DNA of 64,000 bases, from assembly GCF_001949145.1 (NCBI RefSeq), contig NW_019091419.1, forward strand, positions 1,661,852 through 1,725,851. The letters are read 5' to 3'. Positions 10,587 to 23,500 of the stretch are shown piece after piece (the first letter of the stretch is position 1; each line of letters begins with the position of its first letter). A program made the position numbers and the translations under genes. This DNA comes from Acanthaster planci. Its lineage: Eukaryota; Echinodermata; Asteroidea; Valvatida; Acanthasteridae. The notes below the pieces were generated by a model that worked only from the letters and a program-made list of their open reading frames with translations, was not told the DNA's origin and searched no databases.

Positions 10587-12250
10587 GTTTCAACCATCTG
10601 AGGCAGAATTGGCTTCTCAGTCGCCCTGTAAATTACCGGGGAAATTCAAGAAAGGATGTACATATCCCCAAACAATGTATCAGTTAATTTGTGGGCACCT
10701 AAAATCGATGCTTTTCTTTCTATGGAGGAAAGGGCTCTAAATAAATCAACTACAGTGTAGTAACCAGTGTTCTTGACCGTAACATTTGAAATAAGCTACA
10801 CCGACAACTTTAAGCTTCCAAGAGACTATCCAAAACTTTATTGTATGTGCCTTCAGTGCAAGACTGTCGTTTCCAGGTTTCAATAAAATATCTTTGTAAA
10901 CAAACGCCCTGCCTTCACACAAGAATTATACAGAGTAATATCGATAGACTGCAGCAGTAAGATTGCGGAAAAGGTTTTTTGTAAGCCTCAAGCTAGCAAT
11001 GTTGATTGTAGGTATTTTCACTCAAAAGATATGCATACTCTTGTATAATGAGAATGGCCCTTTATCAATAAAAATTGTTTTCGAAACTGAATTTTATTAT
11101 TGGTCAAGTGCTGCTTTAAATTAGACGTACAGTAAATCTTAATCAAAGAAACAATATTTGTATATAGGACTTGTAAAAACTTCGATAGAAACTTATTAAC
11201 GAAGGTCAAATTAAAAAAATAATGTGCCCTTCCATACAAGGCCGGTTTAATGCAGTGACACATATTCTTTAGTGAAATCCATTTGCAAACATATTTTTCG
11301 CAATCACAGACACTGGCGTGACCGAAAGTGTTACCAAACCACTGTAAGCAAGGATCAGCTTTACGAGCGTGTAAGTCGTTACATGGCAGTGCTTGAGATC
11401 ATCCGTCAATACATCAAGCCAACATGACAGAGACTCTGACAAGCACTGGTCCACTTCAAATTAATTGTAGTTATTTTTTGCAATAGATTTAGTGAGTGTT
11501 TGATCGTGGTTTCACCTCCCCTGCCAGAGGATGAACCAAAACGATTGCAAACGCGGAATCAAGTTTTGGTCTCTCAATGATGACGACGTCAATGATATGT
11601 TCCAACTAAGTAGCATTCTTATGTTGTATATTGTAAGTCTTACACGGTTTAAATGAAAGCTTTCAATATCAACATTAATATATTGACATCTTACAGTTAG
11701 CATAGAATCGAAATGAAAAAAAGGAGTAGGCTAAATTCCGTAATCAGACTGAAAAAAAGATTTTGTAGACAAGAAGCATACTGTAACGTTGACCGCTTCT
11801 GAGGTCTGTCCACGCCGATACAATGAGGCCTTTTTCGTAGGTTGCCTTGGCTCTCAGCAGTTTTTTTCGGCAGACTTTCCTGAAATTTGCTCCAGACGGA
11901 AAAAAAAAAAAATTGCAATGTGTTTCTCACAACGGTATTGCGCCAGTGCTGCGGTAACGGGTCTCCCAGGCTGACCGTTAGGGGCCCACCACACAGCTCT
12001 ATCATGGATCCGTGCTAGCGCCCTCACCGGTACGTCATCCTGCGCCGACGTTACAATACAGTTTTAAAAGCTATAAACCTACGAAATGCACCTCTCCACT
12101 AAATGTTCCATACTTCTTTCTGGAGATGTCAGCCTTTTATCAGTGGTTCTCCCGCAAGTCGTTTTGGACAACAAATCTGATAATTCCCACATGATGGGAC
12201 GTCCATATCGGGTGGAGGTCACGGACACCTTTAGAGCCTGAAAGTTAATT
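10587..12250 (-). other. 5' flank of the PKS pseudogene (homologous to 42249-43640)
   Basis: Blocks upstream of the pseudogene ATG match the 5' region of the intact gene, for example around 10590-10740 against 42255-42420 and around 12090-12225 against 43430-43640. The equivalents of the predicted 5' UTR donor (cttacc in the intact copy) and of the TATA box are both gone here. The CACGTG E-box is cacatg. No gene lies in it. Confidence 0.75.
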
Positions 12251-12379
12251 TCCGATGGCACACTTGGTAAAAGGGAAATTGGTAAAAGGCAAAAGGCTGA
12301 TTGGATATCTGATTTAGCTAGTCACCTGCCCTTGCCCGTCTGAACGACTAACTTGACCGCTGTATCGAACGACACATAC

Positions 12380-14220
12380 TTTACCTTATCATTCGTCAAT
12401 GAATGAAGTCGTTAATCGACCCCCGTTTGGAAATGAAAAATGATGTACCAACCTGAAAATCCTTGGCACTTTCTTTGGCACAAGTCCAATAGGGGAGCAC
12501 TACAAATTCTAAAAAGGGGGACACGCAAAGGGTCCTGCGATTTTACCTGCTTGAATCTCTTTTGCAAGTTTCTGTTGTACCATTTCGGGTCATAATGCAG
12601 CCGATCGCAGCCAGTCCGAGACTCTATACGTTCTAAGGCCAGTGTACCCAATCGGAAATCCCTTGGGAAAACCCCTCAATAAAAAATGCTCTATCTGAAA
12701 TGTTATGATCATCGCTCAGTAGCGAAAGCAAGACCATCAAGTTAATTGGCGTTGGAAGAACGAAATTTGGCTTTGCCAGTTGGGAGAGATGTTGAATTTT
12801 TATTTGACGTAATTGCGCCTTCTTGGGTACCAATAGGGACATTTGTAGCGGGGAGTCACTTAATCCTTTTGCCAAGCCCCCTCTCTCCACTCCTGATTGG
12901 TAACGCCTTTGACCGTTCTGCATTCGGCAAACGGCTGCCCCATGCCCGGAACGCGCGCATTTGTGTTGATATTTACACCCCCCCCTAAATTGCATCAGTT
13001 CGGACTGTTAAAAGCAAACCACAAGCCGCTGGTATTCCCCACCCGTGACGGACCCCGCTTGCTAGTGTTACCCTAGTTGCATCACAGGAAGCTACTGTCA
13101 GCCATAATTCAAAATCTTATTCGCCTCATGATCTGTTAGGCCGAGTTTCTAGCCGCAGACGAAACTGTTCGTCATAATACTTCGCCAACCGCGGCCTGGG
13201 AACTGAACCGACGCCGTGCACACAATCTCTGTATATTTAAGAAGTTTGTTGACCCAGTGAGGAAACATCATCAAGTAAACACGAATGTATGAAAGGCTGA
13301 GACCCAATTGTCCCATGAATCAAATTTGCCTTGCCAGGTTATTTTAGGCCCAGTCAAACGCAAGAACATTTTATCATAATCAATGACAAGCGCAATTTCA
13401 GTTGCGCGACTACTTCTGGTCAACTGTCCACGAGCTGCCACCTGCCGTAAACGATGGAGAAGTAACGACAGGGCTACAGGAAACTACTACCACCCCCCAC
13501 CCCCGAATTATAATCTGTACTAAATGTACTTTTAAATGGCGCATTACTCAATATTTGGCGGAACTCACCGGCAACGTGACTGATTGAGCCGCCTGCCTCT
13601 GGCTGGTTTCAGGGGTAGGACAACACCGCACGAGGCATAAAAGCTGAAATACAGTTTAAAGTCCAGGCACTCCTCCATTCCTGGCTGCGACCGAAAGTGG
13701 CGCCATCGCCTTGGTCAAGAATGCTGCAGAATGTGTGGGCTGATTCAATCCTCCTTGTTCCGGTGCGGGCTGGAGCACGCTGGCAAGCTGGCAAGGCATC
13801 CGCATTGGTGTACGCTTGACTGCATTTGCATGCTAGCTGATAATTCCATACTGACTCGTCGTCCCCATCGATGCATGCGGCACTGCATTTGTAGTCTGAT
13901 GGTTAGGACCACTGGCGCATGCTGGACTACATGTACTGTACATTTGCACTCATCGCAGCCTAAGTTGTTAACCCGACAGGTGCAGGGAGCGCCGTTGTCG
14001 CCTGCGTTGAGGGCTGGGCCACCGCTGATTCCTGACGTGATGCATCATTGGCACTTTTCCCGCCTTGGCTCCCACCTGGGACATCGCGGCTCTGTCCTTC
14101 CTGACGTGCCGATCCCTCTGGCGTGGCACCCGGGGTTTTGCGAGGTCTCTGGCGGGGATGTGGTCCTGCTTTAACTAGGCTGTCTAGCTGCTCGTTTGCA
14201 CCTTGGCCTACCACGCGGCA
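12380..14220 (-). mobile_element. Degraded DIRS/Ngaro-type retrotransposon, gag and start of RT
   Basis: Minus-strand reading, 5' to 3'. A polar gag-like N-terminus lies at about 14214-13960. A gag core around 13400-13200 (WQGKFDSWDNWVSAFHTF, then YYDEQFRLRLE in another frame) resembles the W...Y / YDxxFR pattern of these gags. A zinc knuckle follows near 12990-12930 (GGCKYQHKCA, GHGAAVCRM). The pre-RT linker is near 12720, and the first RT block near 12540-12412 (FRICSAP, then GFSGWYIIFHFQTGVD, cognate to the G.FRLIHHLSFP motif). Several frameshifts and stops are present, and RT is cut off after its first motif. Base composition is less AT-rich than the flanks. Confidence 0.65.
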
Positions 14221-15150
14221 TTTCCTCCTTTCGCTGTATTACTAATCAGGACCCTCTCGGAGAATTCCTCAATATACTCGCATAACTCAATAGACGATTT
14301 TCCGAGTCCGTCTATGAAGTGTACTAATGTCTCCCGAAGTTACATATATGCACCCGAAATATCTTTCGACAAGAGACGCTAATGAAAAACGGGATTAAAT
14401 TATTACAAGTGACCACTGATGCGGAATACGTGAATCAGAGACAAAAAGGGGCATTCCCAGAACTGGCCCTAGCTCATTTCGCGCGCTCCCACTGAACCCC
14501 ATACGCTGATTGGTTAGCGCTAGGTTTTTTGCACTGCTCCTTGGCCTGCTAATATCACGTCCGCAAAGTTTACAATCAGACGCTGTAGGCGGCCGCTTGC
14601 ACACGGCAGAAAGAAATATTCTCTCTTATTGGCCAATCCAAAGGACCAGTCTAGAAATCATCTGCCCTCACACGAGCGGTGCCCCTCAACGATGCGCGCT
14701 TCTGGGTTAAACTGTATTTTAGCCTTTTCAGCAGGTGGCGTCGAGTGTAATATATTTTACCCATTACGGGGTAAAATGTGTTATGAGTACTGGGTTCGAT
14801 CCCTGTCAGTCAGTAGTAAAAGGCTCAAAGAAAAACATTCCCGACAAAACGCTGTGTTTGTTTCGCAAAAACACAAGTTTTGTTTCCTAAAGTCCCTATC
14901 AAAAGCCACTCGACTTTGTATACGATTTTCTAGAAGCCAGATTTGTCATTTGCAATCTCGTATCATCACCAAAGTTCAACCGGAGAAACACCCATAAATA
15001 TATGCATACATGGCTCTACAGATTTATTATGCAATACAGATTTTTGTCATTACACCTCCATTGACTTTGTTCACAGTTTCTTGAAATCGTTTTATCAATT
15101 TGCTGTCTTGCATCTACATCAAAGTAACACGAAGCAAAGCCTTTGATACA
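14221..15150. other. No gene seen
   Basis: Mixed unique sequence. An isolated RNA polymerase III B-box-like string (GGTTCGATCCC, 14793-14803) lacks a convincing A box and tRNA fold, so I do not call an RNA gene. Confidence 0.5.
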
Positions 15151-17450
15151 AAGATGTTCATAGAATGATATCACGATGACCTCATTAGGTGACAGTGTAC
15201 AAGCAATTTTATTCTAAAATTTCTAATCAATACCAATCAATTTGATCAACCATATCTTCCGGCATCATCTTTTCTGCGGAAGTGATAAAGTTTGGTCTTC
15301 ATTTTTATCTCGTGTACGTAAAATTGCGTGACCCTTGCTGGTGGGAACCGAAAATGTTTTATTATTAAAAATTTGTAACAAATATGAACTTACTTTCAAC
15401 GGTGCTTGTCCCCAAGCATAAAGTTTTTTCAAAACGTGAGTCCGTGAAATCATGCAATATTTGAGCCCTCTGGTTGCAGGATAAAAATACAGAGGTATTT
15501 GGAGTTGATATCTGTAGCGAAATTGAAAGCGGGGAAACATCCATAAATCGTATAAATAGAATTTTCCTTTTTGGATCTTAATTTTTTAGTAGAAAATAGA
15601 TGAAATAGTCCTTTGGAAAAATGATAACATGATGACGTGATTATCGGTCCTGTGAAGTCATCCATTATGTTTGAATTTCAAGCTCATGAACGGTAGGTCT
15701 GATTGGGATAAAATTTTGTTTGTAGATATATTATTATTAAAATTAAGGTGATGTCATGATGATGTCATCAAGTGGCTTTTATAAAATGTTCTATTCGTAA
15801 TTTTCACTTTTCTGTCAAAATACATTGTAACTAAACAAGATAACGTTACAATTCTATTTGCAAGACGCTTACTATGCCTAATGGAACTGTGGGTAATTTA
15901 TAATATTTTGTGAAGGCACGAGTACGGTTTTTCAAACACATTATAAACAGCATCCGATCAGCACGATCATTTTCATGCAGATGCGTGACAATAACGTCAT
16001 CAGGCAATTTATTTTTAAATGAATAATACTAATAAAAGACATTGACTATGTGCACAGTTTTCTTAGGGATTTTATGTGGTCACATTGCAGTTTTTCTTTT
16101 TCATCTAAGTGACATCAAGGAACAGCTTTTGTGCGTAGATTGTTCTGGTATAGTTAAATCGTGATAGTATCAACATGTTATGCCTCCAAAATTGAATTCT
16201 TGGCAGGCCAATATCTCTACAACCATTAATCCCACTAAGATGGACGCTTTGCATGGACCGCCAAACAAGTATGTGTTATGTATGTTAAAATAGGGATGAA
16301 GTCATAACGATATCATCAAATCGATCATTGTTTTTTCTTGTGTTTCCGTTATATTGACAAATTTGTTGAGCGATGATAAATTAAATTAGAACAAAGGATA
16401 TTTCAAGTTTATTTTCTTGAAAGAGTTCTGTTGTGTTAACCAATTCCTGTGATTTTACGATGACGTAGTGAAGTGATAATTTGTAGATATTTCAATATTT
16501 CAAAAATAATTTTTCATTAATAAAAAATAAGTCAAAAATTACCTGCAGCTTGCATCTTTATGCAGGATGCGGAAAAGGCCTCTGGTATGTTGCAAACAGA
16601 CAAAGGATCTCTAGTTTTCTTCTTTTGTTTGTTTAAGTTTTTCTACTTTGGTAGTTAAATTAAATTTGGTGACTCTTCATAATTGACAGACCCTCAGACA
16701 ACCAGCTAAGGATGGCCCTAAAAGGAATTCATACCGATGACGTCATCTGGGGTCATGTAAAATAAGATTTTTTCGTATGCTTTATATGCGTTTCTCTAAA
16801 GCCAAACATGTAAGCAGTGTTATCAATCTGGCATCATATTAGGTTCATCGTAAATCCACGAGCCGTAGACGGTCTCTGAGAAGTCGTCATGTTGATGTCA
16901 TCACGTGCCATGTGATATGACATCAAGTTCAAACAGGTTGAAACCTGGGCCCAAATACACAGATCTGCTTGATAAATAGTAGAAAAGTCGTGCTAATTAT
17001 ATCAGAAAGAAATGTCTAACCTAAAATACTCGGAGTACTTGCTCGGCGTAGTTCTGCTAAGGACTACGCACACATACAGATTTATTTTGTAACGTCTCTA
17101 AATTTCAGCAAATCTTTCCTCCGAGGTTAGCACGCTTTGGCTGTACTTAAGGCTCATGGTCTGCATGAAATACGTGGAGCCTTTGTTATTGTGCGCTAAG
17201 CAGAGGCGTGAAATGGAGTCCTGTTAAGTATTTAAAAAGATGGAAATTGACATAGCACACGGTATGACGTCATAAGGTGACGAGCCAAGTGACACTAAAG
17301 TTGCACTGTTCCCAGCACTGTATCTTCGGAAAAATGTGTCGAGATTGAACCCTGGGAGATACTGATAGGGAGGTGCTACAATGGAAACTGACATCATGTA
17401 ATGATGACCTCATCAGGTGTTACGGCACGCCTTATTATTGTTGCACACTT
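15150..17450. repeat. Highly diverged repeat field with TGACGTCA-like motifs
   Basis: No coding sequence. Variants of gatgacgtcatca recur around 15174, 15622, 15750, 15985, 16305, 16460, 16737, 16895, 17263 and 17400. Many of the spacings are near 150 bp or multiples of it. This looks like an older version of the clear array at 18400-20585. Confidence 0.55.
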
Positions 17451-18399
17451 CTGAGTAGTATACCTTGTGAAGTATTTGCTGATTGGGTTGAAACTGGTTA
17501 TATACATAGCGAGGGAAGTGTTTGACACACTTTTCGATTATAAGTCATCCTGTGTAGGATAATCGTTTAAGTACAACTGTCGGCAAAGGATTACTTTTTC
17601 GACAAGCTCAACCGATCAACTTAAACATAAAATAATCCAACATACTTCTGGAAATACTTCCGTGCATCGTAACACAAAAATTTATTAAGCAAACGCGTTT
17701 TAAAAACGTTCGCATGATTAAGCATACTTCTGTATGGTCAAGCCACTATTCAAAATTTATTAGCTTCTTTTATAATCAAGAAACCTTTTAAACTGAAAAG
17801 GGTACATGTATTCATGCGTTAAAAAGAACACAACATTTGCGTTAAAAGGAACACAATACTTGACTGTGTTTTCAAACAACCTTTCAAAAGTACTTATACC
17901 CGCCTGTTGTATTACAATCCCTTTTATTCCTGCTTATTGTCAAATTTATATTTTTGAGTTGAAGTTCTTATTCATAATAATTGAAAAAAAAAGTAGTGCC
18001 CAGTGCTGTTTTTACAACCAGAATTAAAGTACCCTGGCACAGTAACCATCACATACAGCTTGTGATGTTATTGACACAGATGAGTGAACAAACTAGATCG
18101 ACGTTGAGGTTACTGAAATCGGCACTGTGACAAGTTTGCGTATGTGATTAACATGGCAGGACCATGCAAGTGTGAATAATACCAAATGCCTTGTATACCA
18201 TGGCAAAGAGGGCATTCTGCCTTTTCTAGAAATATATTTCTCTTTCCCATATATAAAGTAATTTTTATCTAGGTATACTTTTATGTTAACACCATGTAGA
18301 AAAAAAATGAGGCTGAAATTGGCAGCAATCAAACACTACTCTTCAAGTCCCCAGTACTACTTCAAGAGATATAATGATTGAAATGTTGCACTGTAGAAG
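17451..18399. other. No gene seen
   Basis: AT-rich sequence without recognisable coding, RNA or repeat signals beyond short A or T runs. Confidence 0.5.
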
Positions 18400-19790
18400 T
18401 TATGATTGAAACGATGAACCTTAATTGTCACTTGACTTGTCGTCCAATGACGTTATCATCACATGATGTCAACTGCGGCCTATAACTATCCCCTATGAAG
18501 CTGTCTCTAAAGTATAAACTCAGTGGGACTTATACTTCAGGATATATAGCGCTTTAAAGAATGCACCTCTAATGACAAGTGACTTGTCTTTAAATGACAA
18601 CATCATCACATGATGTCAGTTTTTGTCTATAACACTACCCTTTCTAGCGATCTGCAAAGTTTCAAACAATTGGGAAATGTTCTCGAGGAGACTTTTCACG
18701 TAATGACGACATCATCACGTGATGTCAATTTTCGTCTATAACACTTCCCTTTCTAGCTATTTGCTACGTTTTACCGAATGCGACCTGCACTTCAGGAGAT
18801 AAAGTTTTGACGTTTGCACCTCAGACGGCATGCCACATGACACCTGATGACGTCATTACGACGGTTTAGTTCCTGGACCCTCTCCAGATGGTGGACTAAG
18901 AGTGTGCACTTATATGTGTTTGGTCAGAACGATTTAAGTGCCAAAGTCTTGCCGTTGAAAAACGTGTACACAACATAGGCCTATGGGAAAAAAAATCTAT
19001 AATAATTCGGGTAATGACGTCATGATTCAGCATACATCTTCAGTCTGACTGGGATGGGACTAAAGGAAGGGGCACAAGTCGTGTGTAGAACTACCCCGTG
19101 TTATCTCTATGGGGGAAAAGTGGGGGAAAAAAAGAAAACAAACCAAAAGTCTGCCTGTTCGAGAACAAATTATATATAAGGCTTTTCCGCATTTCGAAAG
19201 ATTTTTATGGAAAAGAGAATAGGACTTTAAAGAATGGACGTTAAATGCCAAATCAAACACTTCCCTTTTCATGTACATGTATCTGCAAAGTTTCAATTCA
19301 ATCGCACATGGACTCCAGGGGATATACGGCTTTATGCTTTGCGCTTTTAATGTCACGTGACTTGGCAGTTGATGTGGTAATCATCGCATCACGTCAATGT
19401 TCGTCTACAGCCCTTCTTCTTCTAGTTATCTACATAGTTTCAACCCGATGGGACACGTACTTCAGGAGATATAGGGTTTTTAGAGTGCACCTTTAATGTC
19501 ACCTGACTTGTCATCTGATGACGATATCATCACATCACGACATTTTTTGTCTATATCCCTTAAGTTTCTAGTTATCTACAAACTTTCAACCGGATGGTAC
19601 ACGTACTTCAGGGGATATGGGGCTTTCAAGACTGCACTTTTAAAGTCACGTGACTTAGTACTGATGACATCATCATCACATGTGGTCTGTTTTCGTCTTT
19701 GATACATCCCTTTCGAATATCTGCAAAGTTTCAACCCAATCAGGAATGTTTTTCAGGAGATATAGGCCTCTGAAATTTGCACCTTAAATA
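18400..19790. repeat. Tandem array of ~147-bp monomers, family 1
   Basis: Each monomer carries, in order, a gtcacgtgacttgtc-like block, a tgatgacgtcatcatcacat-like block, ttcgtctataacacttccct, a ctgcaaagtttcaacccaat block, and cttcaggagatatagggctt. The gtcac(g/c)tgactt block occurs at about 19350, 19497 and 19646, giving periods of 147-149 bp. Copies at 18450-18860 are similar but with deletions, and 18870-19230 is an interruption. No coding potential. Confidence 0.85.
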
Positions 19791-19984
19791 CCATCGCCCA
19801 ATTGCTTGAAAATTATAATAGTTACTAAAAGATGACATATTCGACTTCTTAGACTGATGACGTCATCACGAATGGATGTGATACCAGCTACAAGAATTGC
19901 ATTTTTAAACGAGGGTGTTTGTGGACAAACGCTTCGGCCCTGGACGATAGACGATACAGAAAACACATTGGTCAGTGAAATATT

Positions 19985-20585
19985 TTAAATCCATGTCATG
20001 TCGATGTATGTCACATGACTTGTTATATAGTGATACCACCAACAGACGAAATCAGTTTCCATCTGAAACCCTTCCTTTTTTAGTTCTCTACTAATTTTCA
20101 ACCTAATTGGGCATGAACTTCACGAGATATAGTGGTTTGATGAGTTCCCCTTTAATGTCATGTGAATTGTCACCCGCTGACATCAGAATCACATGAGGTC
20201 AATCTGGGTCTAAAACCCTTCCCCTTTGAGCTATACACGAAGCTTCAACCCAATTGACCATGTTTTTAAAGAGATATATCACTTTAAAGAGTGCCACTCT
20301 AATAACACTTGACTTCTCACGTGATCACTTCACCATGACATAAGGTCAATCTTGGTCTAAAACCCTTCCCATTTGAGCCATAGATAAAGTTTCAACCCAA
20401 TCAGACATGTGCTTCACGAGATATAGTTGTTTGAAGAGGTGCCCTTTAATGTCATGTGACTTCACCCGGTGAGGTCAGAATCAAGAGGTCAATCTAGCCC
20501 TAAAACCCTTCCCCCTCGAGCAATACACAAAGTTTCACCCAATCAGATATGTACTTCACGAGATATAGTGACTTTCGAGAACTAG
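19985..20585. repeat. Tandem array of related monomers, family 2
   Basis: These monomers are related to family 1 but marked by ggtcaatct(g/t)ggtctaaaaccc, ttcccctttgagc and cttcacgagatatagt. At least three consecutive copies are seen, spaced roughly 135-155 bp. The TGACGTCA core is mostly eroded to forms such as ctgacatcagaatcacatga. Confidence 0.8.
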
Positions 20586-20589
20586 CACA

Positions 20590-23500
20590 TCAGGAACCTT
20601 TTCTAGCGTGTCGTTAGTGTGTGCCCCTTACACGAACTCTGATCGATAACAGTGCGAAAGCTTTCCATTTGAAAAACGTATACAAAACCTAATTAGAGAG
20701 GGAAGAATAAAATATTCAAAATTCAAAAATTAATCACGCGGTGACGTCATCGTGTTGCTTTTGTTGTAAGACCATCCCTTAATGATTTTCTACAGGTTTG
20801 TTCCATATAAAGTCAATGAGACTTTTTGAAAAGGAACTTAAGTCAAGTAACACATAATTAACTTAATAGGGTTAGTGCTAATCTGTTTTGGGTTTTAAGC
20901 CTCACTTTAAACTTGCAGCTTAAAACATTTATCACAAGTTTTAAATTCTTGTAAGTGTAATCCGGTGTGAGTTTGTAACAAACTTAACTTTTTAGTTTGG
21001 TCCCCAAATGAAACGTCAACTCCATATTCATTTCATGTTGACTGAATTCAATACATGTACATTCATGATTTTCGTAACTCGAAACCAAACAATGCGGTTT
21101 CGTGACATGAAAAAAATCAAATGCTACATTGGCTATTAACTTTGGGAACATCTGTGCGTTTGGAAAAAAATGTAGCTACGCTTAATAGGTTGTCTTGCAG
21201 AAAAATATTGATTATACCAACTAAATTTTCCTTGATGACACACACACACACACACAATCAACCCCCCCCAAAAAACAGATCCTGTCCGCTGTTTCCAAAA
21301 AGCATATTCAATCGGGAACAAGGCATGCGTGCGAGTCCCCCTAGTGCCGCAGGGTCATTTTGTAAATGAGGGGTCCATTTTTTTCCTGTCCCTGTCACAC
21401 CTGACACATGACTTTGTAAGTTCAGAATGCATTCTCTAATATCAAAGAGTGATGAATTACTGCGAATGACCTGCCAAACAAGTGAACTTCTTTTAAATAT
21501 CAGTGATATTTCAGTCACACTTCTGGACCCTGAATTTTTAGAATGGCCCTGTTTTTATTATTTGTCTGACTAGCGGCGACTATCGTTAAACACTTTGAAT
21601 TGCCGGAGTTATAACCCCTCCTGTGTCCTTCCTCTACGATCGGGCTCATTCTTTGATACTCACCCAACCAGAAAACAATATTGCCCGATCACCTGTGTTT
21701 GCTATTGAAACGCGTCTTGTCTCGTGTTCTTTTATTTGCTGTAGAAGAATTCTCCGTGGCGTTGTTCTAAAAGGTAGAGCCACAGAGGAAGGACACAGAG
21801 TACAACGTACTAACTTGAAACTTACGAGAATATTGGCCCTGATCTCAAGGTGTACATAACAAAAGTGATGTCAATATGAAGCCATCACGGTTTTTTAATG
21901 ATTAAAAAAGTTTCTTACGTTTATTACTCTTTTTGAATCTATCTTCTCAACAGGAGCAAAATATTTTCAATTTAGTTTGCAGGAACTTTTAATTCAAGTA
22001 GACATGCTTTAAAATTCTATGAGGTCACATGACGTCATAAAGTGGATTTTTGATTCCCACATTTGACCGTATGTGATCATCAAAGTCTTTTGTAGCCACT
22101 TAAGCCAAAAATGAAATGACGTGATGACAACATCATTGTGGCTTTTGAAATTAAATTTTGAATATTTATCATTGTACTTTTGGGACTTTATTCTGTCAAA
22201 ATTCCCAGTGGGTTCGTGTTTCCGTTGGGTAAAGCGTGTCCACGGGCATCATCAGGACTTTGTTTTTTTGCAAGGGGGTGGGCAAAGTATTTTTATCGGG
22301 TTGATTCTGGTGGGCCAAAATACTCGTTAGTAACAAACCTGTAATCCATGGGGGTTAATTTTTTTTTGGGGGGGGTAAGTTTTTTATAAGCAAGTCGAGA
22401 AGTTTCATCTACTTTTATTTACCAAAAAATTATTCGCTTTATTATATTTGATTACTTTCCTGGGGAAAGGTCCATCCTTAACTCCCATGTCTAGGTCCAT
22501 GCCCACTTTTCACCTATGTCGGACTTCCCCAATTATACAGAACCGATAGTTCTTAATGTAAGATTGGAAGCTTGTGGGCAAACGCCAGGTAGCAGTGCCC
22601 CTTAGGGAAGGAGCTACTTAGTACCCTTCAGGGTGAAGGGCGTGTGTCCTCCGGTAAGAGAATTCCCAGAAAATAAATAAGGGACGAAACAGACCTCCTG
22701 ATCTTGATTTATTTCTTTTCATATCCCTGAAAAACAATTCATGACATTGACATTAACTCTAACAGCCCGGAATCCGCCAATTTTAATATAATTTTGCACA
22801 CTAGGGAGTTAGGGTTCAATAAATAGATAGAATTTGCAAAGTATAAAAATACATGTGTAATTAATATGCGATGGAGTACATTAGCATTTGCATAATTAGT
22901 ACCTCAACTCACCCAACACTCATGGGATTACAGTTATAGGTAAGTGTGGTGTGGCCCACTGCACTGGGCTGAAATGGTAACCCTGTGTACACATAACATA
23001 AGCTTGGAAAAACATACCATATTTCAATATAAAACCTGCAATCATGCTTTGCAAATGATAATAAAATTACAGCTAAAGCAGCGTGCACTACCAAAATCAG
23101 CGTTCACCAAGCCAGGCTGCACGCACATGGACGCGACCCAAAGGCCACTGGAAATTTCCATAAGCCGGCACACACTCACCCACGTGTGGCAGACCGGGCG
23201 TAGTACACCCATGCATGTACACGCACGTTACACACGTTACATACGTTAATGGTAATCATCAATCCCAGCCGATTCTCTAACCATTCAACACACTAATAAT
23301 TTACCGTTTGTATCAGTAATCATATCTGAAAACAGTGAAAGAAAGAGTAATTTACTGAACTGTTTCGGCCAGCCCGCGTTCACTTCCAGTAGAAAGGAGA
23401 AGAGGCAAGTTTGAAAGAGCGCCCTCCCAGGCTCAACATCGAGAGTAATTAATACGCAAATCCCTACGTTAATGACCTGCTGTTTGCAGTGGAATGGCTA

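Noticed and set aside
14793-14803. B-box-like GGTTCGATCCC, possible tRNA gene or SINE
   Set aside because: No A box at the right spacing and no cloverleaf; a single 11-mer is not enough.
18400-20585. CRISPR-like regular repeats
   Set aside because: Monomers are ~147 bp, diverged and contiguous without unique spacers, in an animal genome.
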